Part shown: positions 8,529 through 17,789 of the stretch, piece by piece
How positions within the stretch are numbered: the first letter of the stretch is position 1
How the letters are laid out: each line of letters begins with the position of its first letter
Assembly (NCBI GenBank): GCA_009693785.1
Contig: SHWP01000025.1
Location: forward strand, 1 to 45,819
Length of the DNA stretch: 45,819 nucleotides
DNA from: Rhodospirillaceae bacterium
GTDB lineage: Bacteria > Pseudomonadota > Alphaproteobacteria > Rhodospirillales > Rhodospirillaceae
Direction: 5' to 3'
Notes under the pieces: generated by a model
What the model was told of the DNA's origin: nothing
Databases searched by the model: none
The model's input: the letters and a program-made list of their open reading frames with translations, nothing else
Position numbers and translations under genes: made by a program

Positions 8529-8840
8529 ATGAAGCTGCTCGGGTGGATTGGCCGCGCCAAAGATGACCTTCTCGCCTTTCCTGCCGATGTAGTTCGCGAG
8601 ATTGGACATGCGCTCTACGAGGCTCAGAAAGGCGGTAAACATGATTCCGCCAAACCACTAAAGGGTTTCGGCGGAGCAGGTGTCCTCGAAATCGTTGACG
8701 ACCATCGCGGTGATGCCTATCGGGCGGTCTACACGGTACGTTTCGCCGGAGTGATTTATGCCCTTCATGCGTTCCAGAAGAAATCGCGCAAGGCATTGCA
8801 ACTCCACATAGTGAGATTGAAACAGTCAGAACTCGGCTGA
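8529..8840 (+). CDS. HigB/RelE-like toxin (phage Gp49-like, DUF891 type)
   Basis: 103 residues with the pattern of HigB-type mRNA interferases: LLGWIGRAKDDLLAFPADVVREIGHAL at the N-terminus, then KPLKGFGGAGVLEIVDDHRGDAYRAVYTVRF, then IYALHAFQKKSRK. These are the conserved basic and beta-strand blocks of the Gp49-like family, which cleave mRNA at the ribosome. It is followed after 25 bases by an HTH antitoxin, the reversed toxin-first order typical of HigBA. No ribosome binding site is visible, and the -10 element almost abuts the ATG, so a leaderless mRNA is possible. Activity is inferred from the family. Confidence 0.85.
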   Translation: MKLLGWIGRAKDDLLAFPADVVREIGHALYEAQKGGKHDSAKPLKGFGGAGVLEIVDDHRGDAYRAVYTVRFAGVIYALHAFQKKSRKALQLHIVRLKQSELG

Positions 8841-8865
8841 AACTGGAAGAAGAGGAATACAGGCT

Positions 8866-9204
8866 ATGGGTAAGAAACAAGCCATAACTAAAAAAACAAA
8901 TGTTAGTTCCTCGACCGGCAGCGCCTTCCATGCCCTTGGCTTGCCCGAAGCCGATGACCTTGTGCTCAGGGCTGATCTGCTTCGTAAGATTGCCGAGATC
9001 GTTAAAGCGCGGGGGATGAGCCAAACTGAAGCAGGCAAACTGATGGGGATGGATCAACCGCGTGTTTCTGCCTTGCTGCGGGGTCAGATCACGAAGTTCT
9101 CGACTGACCGGTTGCTGCGCGCGCTCAGCGACCTTGGGCAAGACGTGGTGCTGAGTGTTAGCCCCTCGCGGCGGAGCAAAGGACAACTCTGGCTGGCAGC
9201 ATAG
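8866..9204 (+). CDS. HigA-like XRE-family antitoxin
   Basis: 112 residues. An N-terminal basic stretch (GKKQAITKKTN) precedes a helix-turn-helix: LRKIAEIVKARGMSQTEAGK, then MDQPRVSALLRG, with the FSTDRLLRALSDLG helix behind it. This is the XRE/HTH_37 type that partners Gp49-like toxins; it binds the toxin and represses the shared promoter. A GAGGAA stretch upstream is the likely ribosome binding site, somewhat far from the ATG. The palindrome at 8496-8509 is the obvious candidate operator. Confidence 0.87.
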   Translation: MGKKQAITKKTNVSSSTGSAFHALGLPEADDLVLRADLLRKIAEIVKARGMSQTEAGKLMGMDQPRVSALLRGQITKFSTDRLLRALSDLGQDVVLSVSPSRRSKGQLWLAA

Positions 9205-9454
9205 TGGAATGCGAATATCGTCATGCTGCTCCCCGATTCTTAGAATGTCCCGCCGCTAAGGCACAATGACAGGCCTGTGGATAAAATCATCTAAAGGCCG
9301 AAATCTGCGCACAAATTGTGGGGCGTTCGCATTTGTTGTACCCCCCAAAACCACCTGCTATACGACGGCCCACGACCGGCAATGATCATTCCAAGATCGG
9401 ACAGCACCGCCGTTCCGGCGCCACCCGGTCGACTAATTTTCGGGGATCCCCGCT
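9205..9454. other. Intergenic region before purC
   Basis: 250 bases with no convincing gene. It holds a perfect 9-base DnaA-box match (TGTGGATAA, 9276-9284), the small palindrome CACAAATTGTG (9310-9320), and presumably the purC operon promoter. I could not pick a confident -35/-10 pair. No purine riboswitch fold was recognised. Confidence 0.4.
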
Positions 9455-10222
9455 ATGGCGCGACGCAAGCAAATATACGAAGGCAAAGCCAAGATTTTGT
9501 TCGAGGGGCCCGAGCCCGGCACGCTTGTGCAGTACTTCAAAGATGACGCCACCGCCTTCAATAATCAAAAAAAGGGCACCATCACCGGCAAGGGTGTGCT
9601 CAACAACCGCATCTCGGAATACCTGATGCAGCGGTTGGAAGAGGTGGGCATTCCCACCCATTTCGTTCGCCGTCTCAACATGCGCGAGCAGTTGGTGAAA
9701 CAGGTGGAAATCATTCCGGTCGAAGTGGTCGTGCGCAACATCGCCGCTGGGTCGATCTCGAAGAAGTTTGCCATCGATGAAGGCACGCGCCTGCCCCGCT
9801 CGATCGTTGAGTATTATTACAAGAATGACCAACTTGGCGACCCCATGGTATCGGAAGAGCACATCACTGGCTTCGGCTGGGCATCGATCCACGAGATCGA
9901 CGAAATGCTGAACATGTCGCTACGCATCAACGATTTTCTTACTGGGCTATTCCTTGGCATCGGCATCAAGCTGGTGGATTTTAAGGTCGAATACGGCCGC
10001 CTGTTCCATGACAACGGCGAACTGCAAATTGTGCTAGCCGATGAAATCTCGCCCGACAATTGCCGCCTGTGGGACGTCAAGACCAACGAGAAGATGGACA
10101 AAGACCGCTTCCGCCGTGACATGGGCAAGATCGAGGAAGCCTACCAAGAGGTGGCGCGCCGGTTGGGCATTCTGCCCGAAAGCGGACCGTCGGATGTTAA
10201 GGGCCCCGCGACGATCCAGTAG
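9455..10222 (+). CDS. purC: Phosphoribosylaminoimidazole-succinocarboxamide synthase
   Basis: 255 residues, standard for bacterial SAICAR synthase, which joins CAIR and aspartate using ATP. The family opening [16 protein letters not shown] includes the nucleotide-binding Y-x-GKAK motif. The signatures [15 protein letters not shown] (near 90-104) and [13 protein letters not shown] (near 170-182) are clear. It is the first gene of the purC-purS-purQ-purL run. The ATG at 9455 is the natural family start. The ribosome binding site is weak (GGGGAT about 8 bases upstream). An 80-base gap with a strong hairpin separates it from purS. Confidence 0.97.
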   Translation: MARRKQIYEGKAKILFEGPEPGTLVQYFKDDATAFNNQKKGTITGKGVLNNRISEYLMQRLEEVGIPTHFVRRLNMREQLVKQVEIIPVEVVVRNIAAGSISKKFAIDEGTRLPRSIVEYYYKNDQLGDPMVSEEHITGFGWASIHEIDEMLNMSLRINDFLTGLFLGIGIKLVDFKVEYGRLFHDNGELQIVLADEISPDNCRLWDVKTNEKMDKDRFRRDMGKIEEAYQEVARRLGILPESGPSDVKGPATIQ

Positions 10223-10243
10223 GGCGGCGAGACAACAATCAGC

Positions 10244-10283
10244 CAATCCCCGGTCCCCAAATCAAAACATGGGCCGGGGATTG
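10244..10283 (+). other. Stem-loop between purC and purS
   Basis: The arms CAATCCCCGG (10244-10253) and CCGGGGATTG (10274-10283) are perfect complements. A further CCC/GGG pairing inside (10255-10257 with 10271-10273) leaves a one-base bulge. The 3' side runs into AAATTTT. This could be an intra-operon attenuator, an RNA-processing site or a stabiliser of upstream purC mRNA. The T-run is too weak for a confident terminator. Confidence 0.65.
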
Positions 10284-10302
10284 AAATTTTGGGAGACGAG
10301 CA

Positions 10303-10545
10303 TTGAAAGCCAAAGTGCATATCACCCTGAAGGCGGGCGTGTTGGACCCCCAAGGCAAGGCCGTCGAGCACGCGCTGCATGGCCTGGGATTCAATAGTGT
10401 TTCCGAGGTACGCCAGGGCAAGTACATCGAACTCAAACTCAAGACCAAAGACAAAAAGAAGGCCAAGGCTGAGGTCGAGAAAATGTGCAAAACACTTCTG
10501 GCCAATACTATTGTCGAAAACTTCAAGGTGGACCTCGACGAATGA
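10303..10545 (+). CDS. purS: FGAM synthase subunit PurS
   Basis: 80 residues, the usual PurS size. PurS bridges PurL and PurQ in the multisubunit formylglycinamidine synthase and helps pass ammonia between them. The family pattern KAKVHITLKAGVLDPQGKAV, then GFNSVSEVRQGKY, then VENFKVDL, is complete. The start is TTG at 10303, supported by GGAGA six bases upstream; no in-frame ATG would give a full-length protein. Its TGA overlaps the purQ ATG (ATGA), which indicates translational coupling. Confidence 0.95.
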   Translation: MKAKVHITLKAGVLDPQGKAVEHALHGLGFNSVSEVRQGKYIELKLKTKDKKKAKAEVEKMCKTLLANTIVENFKVDLDE

Positions 10546-11231
10546 AGGCCGCCGTCATCGTTTTCCCGGGCTCTAACCGTGATCGCGACGTTGCCCTGGC
10601 GGTCGAGCAAAGCACCGGCCAGCCACCCGCCATGATTTGGCACCAGGAAGCCAAGCTACCCAAGCTTGATCTCATCGTTGTACCGGGCGGTTTTTCTTAT
10701 GGCGATTACTTGCGCTGTGGGGCGATGGCATCACAGTCACCCATCATGGCCGAGGTGAAGCGGCAAGCAGCCAAAGGCGTGCGCGTCATTGGCATTTGCA
10801 ACGGTTTCCAAATCCTGACTGAAACTGGCCTGCTGCCGGGTGTGCTGATGCGCAATCGCGGCTTGAAATTCATCTGCACTGACGTCCACTTGAAGGTCGA
10901 ACAAACCAAGAGTGCCTTCACATCGCGTTACAAGAAGGGCGAAGTCATTCGCTTTCACATCGCCCATAACGAGGGCAATTTTTACGCCGATGCCAAGACG
11001 CTGAAACAAATTGAAGACAAGGGTCAGGTCGCGTTTCGGTATTGCGAGGCTAATGGCAAAGTCAGCAACGCAGGCAACCCAAACGGCGCCAAGAACCACA
11101 TTGCGGGAATCTTCAATGTTAAGCGCAATGTCTTGGGCCTTATGCCGCACCCTGAAGTGATGTCTGACCCCATGCTGGGCTGTAATAACGCCCGGCGGAT
11201 GTTCGATAGCATGGTGGAGGCCGTGGCGTGA
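10542..11231 (+). CDS. purQ: FGAM synthase glutaminase subunit PurQ
   Basis: 229 residues. It is the class I glutamine amidotransferase that releases ammonia for FGAM synthase. The catalytic triad is visible: Cys86 in GICNGFQIL, and His203 with Glu205 in LMPHPEVM. The opening [15 protein letters not shown] is the family start. I chose the ATG at 10542, which overlaps the purS stop by four bases; an earlier in-frame start would add residues that lie inside purS. The stop overlaps the purL start in GTGA, so the purS, purQ and purL products are likely made in step. Confidence 0.97.
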   Translation: MKAAVIVFPGSNRDRDVALAVEQSTGQPPAMIWHQEAKLPKLDLIVVPGGFSYGDYLRCGAMASQSPIMAEVKRQAAKGVRVIGICNGFQILTETGLLPGVLMRNRGLKFICTDVHLKVEQTKSAFTSRYKKGEVIRFHIAHNEGNFYADAKTLKQIEDKGQVAFRYCEANGKVSNAGNPNGAKNHIAGIFNVKRNVLGLMPHPEVMSDPMLGCNNARRMFDSMVEAVA

Positions 11232-13432
11232 AAAAAGCGGCTTCGAAAATCAGCGCTGCCGAAATTAAGTCGCATGGCCTGACAGCCGATGAGTACGCGC
11301 GTATTAAAAAGATCATGGGCCGCGAACCCAATTTGGTGGAACTGGGCATTTTCTCGGTCATGTGGTCCGAACATTGCTCGTACAAGTCATCTAAACGCTG
11401 GTTAAAAACACTGCCGACCAAAGCGCCCTGGGTGATTTGTGGACCTGGTGAGAACGCAGGCGTCATCGACATTGGTGATGGCTTGGCGGCTATCTTCAAA
11501 ATGGAAAGCCACAACCACCCCTCGTACATCGAGCCCTATCAGGGCGCGGCCACGGGTGTAGGTGGTATTTTGCGCGATGTGTTCACCATGGGTGCGCGGC
11601 CCATCGCCAACATGAATGCACTGCGCTTTGGCGATCCCAAGCACCCCAAGACCAAACATTTGATCTCGGGCGTGGTGTCGGGCATCGGCGGATACGGCAA
11701 TTGCGTTGGCGTGCCCACCGTTGGCGGCGAAGTGAATTTTCACTCGTCTTACAACGGCAACATTCTAGTCAACGCCATGGCTGTGGGCCTAGCGCGGCAA
11801 GATAAGATTTTTTATTCAGCGGCGTCGGGCGCGGGAAATTCAGTGGTGTATGTCGGCTCTAAGACGGGACGCGATGGCATTCATGGCGCCACCATGGCCT
11901 CGGCGGAGTTCGATGAGGCATCGGAAGAAAAACGCCCGACCGTGCAGGTGGGCGATCCGTTCACCGAAAAGCTGCTGATTGAAGCCTGTCTGGAATTGAT
12001 GGCCACCGATGCCATCGTGGCCATTCAAGACATGGGCGCAGCGGGGCTAACCAGTTCGTCATTCGAGATGGCGTCCAAGGGTGGATTGGGCGTGGAACTG
12101 AACCTCGACAACGTGCCCCAGCGCGAAACCGGCATGACAGCCTACGAAATGATGCTGTCGGAAAGCCAAGAGCGCATGTTGATGATCTTGAAACCCGGCA
12201 AGGAAAAGCTGGCCGAGAAGATTTTCAAAAAATGGGAGCTCGATTTCGCCATTATCGGCAAACTCACCCGCACCGGCCGCATGGTGCTCAAGCACGGCGG
12301 CAAGATTGTCGGCGATTTGCCCATCGACCCTCTGGCCAAAGCGGCACCGGAATACGACCGGCCATGGGTGCCCTCGCCCAAACAACCAGTTATCGCCACG
12401 CATGATGTGAAGGATGTCGATTGGCGCGAGGCGCTCAAAACATTGATGGGCTGCCCCGATTTGGCCAGCCGCCGTTGGGTGTGGCAGCAATACGACCACA
12501 CTGTCATGGCCGATACCATCCAACGCCCCGGTGGCGATGCCGCCGTGGTACGCATTCATGGCACCAACCGTGGCCTTGCTATCTCCACCGATTGCACACC
12601 GCGTTACGTGAAAGCCGACCCCATTGAGGGCGGCAAGCAGGCCGTGGCCGAGACCTGGCGCAACCTGACCGCCGTAGGTGCAAGGCCCTTGGCCATCACC
12701 GATAATCTCAATTTCGGCAACCCCGAGAAGCCCGCGATCATGGGCCAGATTGTCGGCGCGATTCAGGGCATCGGCGAGGCCTGTAACAAACTTGGCTATC
12801 CTGTCGTCTCGGGCAATGTCTCGCTTTATAATGAAACCGACGGCAAGCCGATTTTGCCAACCCCGGCGATTGGCGGCGTGGGCGTGCTCGACGATCTCAG
12901 CAAAGTGATGACACTCGCTTTCAAGCGAGATGATGAGGTGGTTATTCTGATTGGGCAAAAAGATTCAGCCAGCGGCTGGCTCGGCCAATCACTCTACTTA
13001 CGCGAAGTCTGCGGCCAGGAAGCCGGAGCGCCGCCGCCCGTCGATCTTGAAAAAGAAAAAGCCGCTGGTGACGTGGTGCGCAACCTGATTAGCAATGGTC
13101 TGGTCACGGCATGTCACGACATTTCCGATGGCGGGCTGATGGTTGCGCTGGCTGAAATGGCGCTAGCAAGCAATATCGGCTGCACCCTGGATGACCCGGG
13201 CGCACCGCGTCACGGCTTGCTATTCGGCGAAGATCAGGGCCGTTATATCGTTACCTGCAAGACCGCTGACGCCAAGCGCATCATTGCCGATACCGACGAG
13301 ATGGGCGTTCCCGTGAAGGTCATTGGCCGAACTGGCGGCAGCGATATATCGATTATCGGTGCGGGCGCTGTGTCACTGAAAGCTTTGCACATCTTGCACG
13401 AAGGCTGGTTCCCGACCTATATGGCCAGTTAG
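11228..13432 (+). CDS. purL: FGAM synthase large subunit PurL (small-PurL type)
   Basis: 734 residues, the size of PurL enzymes that work with separate PurS and PurQ, unlike the ~1300-residue fused form. It converts FGAR, ATP and ammonia to FGAM. Recognisable blocks are [16 protein letters not shown] near the N-terminus, [21 protein letters not shown] (ATP-site region), [18 protein letters not shown] and, in the second half, LNFGNPEKP and HDISDGG. It starts with GTG at 11228, inside the purQ stop. The bolA gene follows after 21 bases, so read-through is likely. Confidence 0.97.
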   Translation: MKKAASKISAAEIKSHGLTADEYARIKKIMGREPNLVELGIFSVMWSEHCSYKSSKRWLKTLPTKAPWVICGPGENAGVIDIGDGLAAIFKMESHNHPSYIEPYQGAATGVGGILRDVFTMGARPIANMNALRFGDPKHPKTKHLISGVVSGIGGYGNCVGVPTVGGEVNFHSSYNGNILVNAMAVGLARQDKIFYSAASGAGNSVVYVGSKTGRDGIHGATMASAEFDEASEEKRPTVQVGDPFTEKLLIEACLELMATDAIVAIQDMGAAGLTSSSFEMASKGGLGVELNLDNVPQRETGMTAYEMMLSESQERMLMILKPGKEKLAEKIFKKWELDFAIIGKLTRTGRMVLKHGGKIVGDLPIDPLAKAAPEYDRPWVPSPKQPVIATHDVKDVDWREALKTLMGCPDLASRRWVWQQYDHTVMADTIQRPGGDAAVVRIHGTNRGLAISTDCTPRYVKADPIEGGKQAVAETWRNLTAVGARPLAITDNLNFGNPEKPAIMGQIVGAIQGIGEACNKLGYPVVSGNVSLYNETDGKPILPTPAIGGVGVLDDLSKVMTLAFKRDDEVVILIGQKDSASGWLGQSLYLREVCGQEAGAPPPVDLEKEKAAGDVVRNLISNGLVTACHDISDGGLMVALAEMALASNIGCTLDDPGAPRHGLLFGEDQGRYIVTCKTADAKRIIADTDEMGVPVKVIGRTGGSDISIIGAGAVSLKALHILHEGWFPTYMAS

Positions 13433-13453
13433 AGTAATCACGGAGAGACTGCC

Positions 13454-13684
13454 ATGGCCATGAGTGCCGCTGAAATCGAGACCATGATCAAGGCCACCTT
13501 TCCCGATGCGAAGGTGACGATTGAAGACTTGCGTGGCGATGGCGACCATTACGCGGCAACTATTGTCACAGGCGCCTTCAAGGGCAAAAGCCGTGTGCAG
13601 CAACATCAAATGGTCTATGCGGCCTTGAAGGGCAAAATGGGCGGGCAATTGCACGCACTGGCCCTGCAAACAGCCGCAGAATAA
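13454..13684 (+). CDS. BolA family protein
   Basis: 76 residues. The IEDLRGDGDHYAATIV strand-helix segment and the conserved VQQHQMVYAALKG motif identify a short BolA/IbaG protein. The conserved histidine in the HQMVY region is the usual iron-sulfur ligand in BolA-glutaredoxin complexes. A GGAGAGA ribosome binding site precedes the ATG at 13454; an internal ATG two codons on is also possible. The next gene is a CGFS glutaredoxin, and family knowledge predicts a [2Fe-2S]-bridged heterodimer. It probably shares the pur transcript. Confidence 0.94.
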   Translation: MAMSAAEIETMIKATFPDAKVTIEDLRGDGDHYAATIVTGAFKGKSRVQQHQMVYAALKGKMGGQLHALALQTAAE

Positions 13685-13772
13685 GCCATTCCCAAGCGTT
13701 TGAGTTTAGAAGCACAGTCAGCTACCTTCAGCCCATCATTAGGCAACATTGCCTCAAAGGAAAGAGATCGCC

Positions 13773-14108
<336 letters not shown>

Positions 14109-14117
14109 ACCAGAATA

Positions 14118-15728
14118 TTAACCGTCGCGCGGGTTGTTGAACCAATCGTCTTTGGCGAGTTGGTCCCACACTTTCTGCACGACAAGCCCGCCCGCCGTTT
14201 TCACCTTGGCTTCATCGGCCACGGCCAGTTGGCTGTTGAACACCTGAATGCGCCCTTGCGTCATCACGTGACGCACCATCATGCCGTTGCAATAGAGTAA
14301 GTTATTCATTGGCTCGGGTGGCAATGCCCCCGAGCCTACCAACAGCCCGCTGACATCGACCGTGGTGAGATCAGCCTTAGCGCCAACTGCGATGCGCCCC
14401 AAGTCTGGGCGGCGCAGACCCTTCGCCGCCACCCGCGTGGCGCCATCCACCGCATCCCATATCGTCGGCGATTTCATCGGTACGGCGCTAGTTCTGTTGA
14501 GGTGTCGGTAACGGTTCTTGCCGTACAGCACAGCCAGCTTCATGTCTTCGACGTAGTCGTTGGAGTGCGTATCAATACCGATATTGGTGGCAACACCCGC
14601 GCCCAAGGCTTCTGGATAAGGCTGCGAGCCACCGCCCGCCCCTCCGCCCGACGGGCAATGCGCATAGACCGTGCCATGCTTGACCAAAATGGGCCCATCG
14701 ACCGCCCAATCGACGCCACTCATGTGTGCGCCGAATACCGGCTGGTCGAGCATCCCCAGGCTTTCCAACCACTGCGTTGGTGTCATTTTCCATAGCCGCT
14801 TCACCGTCTCGCTCTCGCCGCGCGATTGCGACAAGTGAATATGCAAGCCCGTGCCCAATTCGGCACAGGCCTTTTGCATCGCCATCAGCGTTTTGTCGGT
14901 ATGCGTGTCGGTGCCGTGGGCCGACATCATTGGCATGATCAGGCCATCGCCAGCGCCCATATTCTTTTTACCAAACGCAAGGCTCTCACCGATTTCCTTG
15001 ATGGTGTCGGCTTCCGATGCAAACAAAGGCTCATCGGTTTTGCGGAACCACAGTTCGAACAACCGCGTGGTATTGGGAATCATGTGGCCGGGAAAGCCGC
15101 GTACGCCCCATTGCTTAGCGATGCGCACATAGCTTTCGGCTTGGCGCAAGGTCAGGCTCATCTCGACATGGGTTGTGCTGCCCGAGCGCAACAACTCTGC
15201 CAGGTTCAAGGCCGTGAGCGCATCTTGCTCTTCGTCAGAAAGTTTTTCGACAATCTGCAGTGGGTGGCGGTACGAACGGCCGGACTCGATGATGCCGCGC
15301 GTGGGCGTGGCCGAGCAGCAATGCGTGTGGCCCGAGATGAACCCCGGCAACACCAAATGTTCTTTCGCATCGAGTTTGCCGAATTTGCCCTTGATGGGGT
15401 TGGTGGATATATCCTCGATGACACCACCGCGCACCAAAATGTTGGCATCCCGCACCAGGGCCAGTTGCCCATCTTTTTCCGTCAACGCCCAACCGGCTTG
15501 GATGACAAACGCGCCTTCCGGCGGGCGCGGACCCGTTGCGGCGCTAGCCTGGTGAGCCCCTGGCCCTGCCGCAGCGAACGCCGCGATTGGGGCCGCAGCA
15601 GCAGTGCGCAACAATGTTCGGCGGGTGTGTGAGACCGGCTCTTCGCCCTCAGCCGCGCAAATAAAACACGACCCGTAATGCGACGGATCGGCAAAATCGT
15701 GGCTACACTTGCGGTGATGAAGCGTCAT
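14118..15728 (-). CDS. Tat-exported amidohydrolase (TRZ/ATZ/deaminase-like)
   Basis: 536 residues. Metal-ligand motifs of the amidohydrolase superfamily are present: H134-T-H136 in GFISGHTHCCSA, LHIHLSQSRGE, GAHMSGVDW and GIDTHSNDY. The style is that of chlorohydrolase/SAH-deaminase relatives. A twin-arginine signal (TRRTLLRTAAAAPIAAF, residues 35-51) predicts export folded, yet it is preceded by a 34-residue extension with C8, H10, H17, C21 and C24 that could bind a metal. The start at 15728 is backed by AGGGGAGGGG three bases upstream, and no alternative ATG or GTG lies just before the RR motif. Substrate unknown. Confidence 0.85.
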   Translation of the reverse strand: MTLHHRKCSHDFADPSHYGSCFICAAEGEEPVSHTRRTLLRTAAAAPIAAFAAAGPGAHQASAATGPRPPEGAFVIQAGWALTEKDGQLALVRDANILVRGGVIEDISTNPIKGKFGKLDAKEHLVLPGFISGHTHCCSATPTRGIIESGRSYRHPLQIVEKLSDEEQDALTALNLAELLRSGSTTHVEMSLTLRQAESYVRIAKQWGVRGFPGHMIPNTTRLFELWFRKTDEPLFASEADTIKEIGESLAFGKKNMGAGDGLIMPMMSAHGTDTHTDKTLMAMQKACAELGTGLHIHLSQSRGESETVKRLWKMTPTQWLESLGMLDQPVFGAHMSGVDWAVDGPILVKHGTVYAHCPSGGGAGGGSQPYPEALGAGVATNIGIDTHSNDYVEDMKLAVLYGKNRYRHLNRTSAVPMKSPTIWDAVDGATRVAAKGLRRPDLGRIAVGAKADLTTVDVSGLLVGSGALPPEPMNNLLYCNGMMVRHVMTQGRIQVFNSQLAVADEAKVKTAGGLVVQKVWDQLAKDDWFNNPRDG

Positions 15729-15796
15729 GGACCCCTCCCCTGTTCAACGCCTCAAGCTTGAAACATTCCCGGCAACGTGGCCAGGGCCAAAAAGCA

Positions 15797-15823
15797 AAAG
15801 CCCCGCGTCTGGCGCGGGGCTTT
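15797..15823 (-). terminator. Rho-independent terminator of rpsD
   Basis: AAAGCCCCGCG and CGCGGGGCTTT pair perfectly around a 5-base loop. On the minus strand the hairpin is followed by TTTTGCTTTTT, a good U-tract. It lies 24 bases past the rpsD stop and before the amidohydrolase start, so it separates the two transcripts. Confidence 0.9.
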
Positions 15824-15846
15824 GGGTATCCGAATTGAAAGTCTAA

Positions 15847-16461
15847 TTAGCGCGAGTAGAACTCGATCACCAGGTTCGGTTCCATTTGCACCGGGTAGGG
15901 CACATCGCCCAACGAGGGCACGCGCTTTAAGCTGCCGGTGTGCTTGGTATGATCGACCTCGATGTACTCGGGCACATCGCGCTCACCTGACTCAATGGCT
16001 TCCTTCACGGCAGCCATCTCGCGTGCCTTCGGGCGCAGTTCTAACAGGTCGCCGACCTTGACCACAAACGAGGGCACAGTAATGCGTTTGCCGTTCACCT
16101 TCACATGGCCGTGGCTGACGAGCTGACGCGCTGCGAACACGGTGGGCACGAATTTCATGCGGTAGACGATCGCATCCAACCGGCTTTCGAGAATGCCGAT
16201 CAGGTTTTGCGAAGAGTCGCCCTTGCGGCGCATCGCTTCTTCGTAATAGCGGCGGAATTGACGTTCGGAGACGTTGCCGTAATAGCCTTTAAGTTTTTGC
16301 TTGGCCATCAACTGCACGCCGTAATCCGACGGCTTCTTGCGGCGTTGGCCGTGCTGGCCGGGGCCGTATTCGCGTTTGTTGATTGGGCTTTTGGGGCGGC
16401 CCCACAGATTGACCTGCATGCGGCGGTCAATCTTGTATTTACTTTCGGCGCGTTTCGTCAT
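15847..16461 (-). CDS. rpsD: 30S ribosomal protein S4
   Basis: 204 residues. Family features run the length: the N-terminal domain [21 protein letters not shown], then [20 protein letters not shown], and the S4 RNA-binding domain [14 protein letters not shown] ... [15 protein letters not shown]4 binds 16S rRNA early in 30S assembly. As in many Alphaproteobacteria it stands alone and not in the alpha operon. The promoter (16611-16638) and terminator (15797-15823) make a single-gene unit with a leader of about 140 bases, where autogenous control could act, though I could not model a pseudoknot. Confidence 0.98.
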   Translation of the reverse strand: MTKRAESKYKIDRRMQVNLWGRPKSPINKREYGPGQHGQRRKKPSDYGVQLMAKQKLKGYYGNVSERQFRRYYEEAMRRKGDSSQNLIGILESRLDAIVYRMKFVPTVFAARQLVSHGHVKVNGKRITVPSFVVKVGDLLELRPKAREMAAVKEAIESGERDVPEYIEVDHTKHTGSLKRVPSLGDVPYPVQMEPNLVIEFYSR

Positions 16462-16610
16462 GGTTCATCCTATTACTTCGTGTTTGTCCTGGTTGGACAC
16501 GCGCTCGACATCTGTTTTCAGGGGATGCCGCCGCCGCCGTGGCGATGGAAATCAGACCAGTCGTTGCCAGTCTCTTCCGTCGCCCGCAGACTCAGGCGTT
16601 AAGGGCGCGG

Positions 16611-16638
16611 ATCATAGAGGCGGGCAGACTTAAGTCAA
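16611..16638 (-). promoter_or_regulatory. Candidate sigma-70 promoter for rpsD
   Basis: On the minus strand, TTGACT (16638-16633) and TATGAT (16616-16611) are spaced by 16 bases. Transcription would begin near 16604 and give a 5' leader of about 140 bases before the rpsD ATG. The rest of the 350-base gap up to 16813 shows no gene. Confidence 0.6.
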
Positions 16639-16813
16639 TCAGCCTCTTTCGGCATTTCCTCATTTAGATTCATGTGCTTAGAAAGGTAATGGCATTGACG
16701 AAAAACAATCGTCGCTTGTCAACCGCTTTAAGCATTTGCCAATCTAGCAGTGTGCCTACCTTAACGTATCGACCAGTCGACACGAGCAGCACAGCTAAAG
16801 GGAGACCGATCAA

Positions 16814-17775
16814 ATGCTGAACAATCCCGCTTATGAGAAAATGACCGCCGCCGAAGCAAAGCAAGTCCAAAAGCTTCGCGACATCATAATGGCGTCCCAA
16901 TTGCCGTCGCGCGAACTTGATGAGAATCTCCTGATAGCTACATTTAACATTCGCGAGTTCGGCGCCAAAGGTAAGACGCGAAAAGCATTTGCCATCAATG
17001 CTTTGGCTGAGATCTGCAGCTGTTTCGATATCATCGCGTTGCAAGAACTGCGCGCTGATTTGCGTGACCTAGACCGGATGCTCACGGTGATGGGGCCATA
17101 CTGGAAAGTATTGTTCAATGACCCGGCAGGAAAAGCCTTGAACAAGGGGAACGATGAACGGCTGGCGTTCGTTTACGATAGCCGCGTCATTAAATTCTCC
17201 GGTTTGGCCGCCGAACTCATGATTACCGATGATTTCTTCGGCAGCGACTCAAACAAAGCTTCCATGCCATGGCGGACGCCTTACATGGCTTCGTTCCGGG
17301 CGGGCTTCTTTGATTTTGCTCTCCTAACCGTACATATCCAATGGAACGAAAAGGCGGAGTTCCCGCACGCGCCAAGGAAATCGCGACGCTCACTAAATGG
17401 ATTGGGCAGCAATCCAAAGCCGCACAACTATATGAGCCGGACATATTCCTTTTGGGAGATTTCAATATACCTGACGTCGGCAGCGCTGCGTTTAAAGCGC
17501 TTGAAACAAACGGCTTTTCTGTTCCAAAGCAAATCCAGTCGATCGCAACAAATCTCAAACGCAATGCACACTACGACCAAATTGCCTTTGATGCCGAAAA
17601 TACAAAATGCACCGTGGGCAAGGCTGGCACTATTGACCACACGAAAGCGTTTTTCGAAGGGCTGGGCGAGAAAGAGTTCAAGGCCATGACCTACCAAATT
17701 TCGGATCACTTGCCGCTATGGATCGAACTGCGCATTAACGAAACAGATCTCGATCAATTCGTAAAAAACACGTGA
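16814..17775 (+). pseudogene. Endonuclease/exonuclease/phosphatase family gene with a frameshift
   Basis: Two reading frames together make one EEP-fold protein. The first (from ATG 16814, with AAAGGGAGA upstream) has LLIATFNIREFG (metal-site Asn), DIIALQELRAD (metal-site Glu) and ends in FALLTVHIQW. The rest of the fold, FLLGDFNIPD, GTIDHTKAF and SDHLPLWIEL, lies in the -1 frame up to 17775. The switch falls at the A4 run 17349-17352, which a one-base loss from an A5 run would explain. Metal-dependent phosphodiester hydrolysis (DNase or phosphatase) is the family chemistry. Either the gene is dead, the base was lost in sequencing, or -1 slippage restores it. The region is AT-richer than its neighbours. 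Confidence 0.78.
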
Positions 17776-17789
17776 AGATTTAACGAACC

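Noticed and set aside
9276-9284. Perfect DnaA-box match (TGTGGATAA) before purC
   Set aside because: It is a single 9-base match with no cluster, no AT-rich unwinding region and no replication genes nearby, so an origin is not supported.
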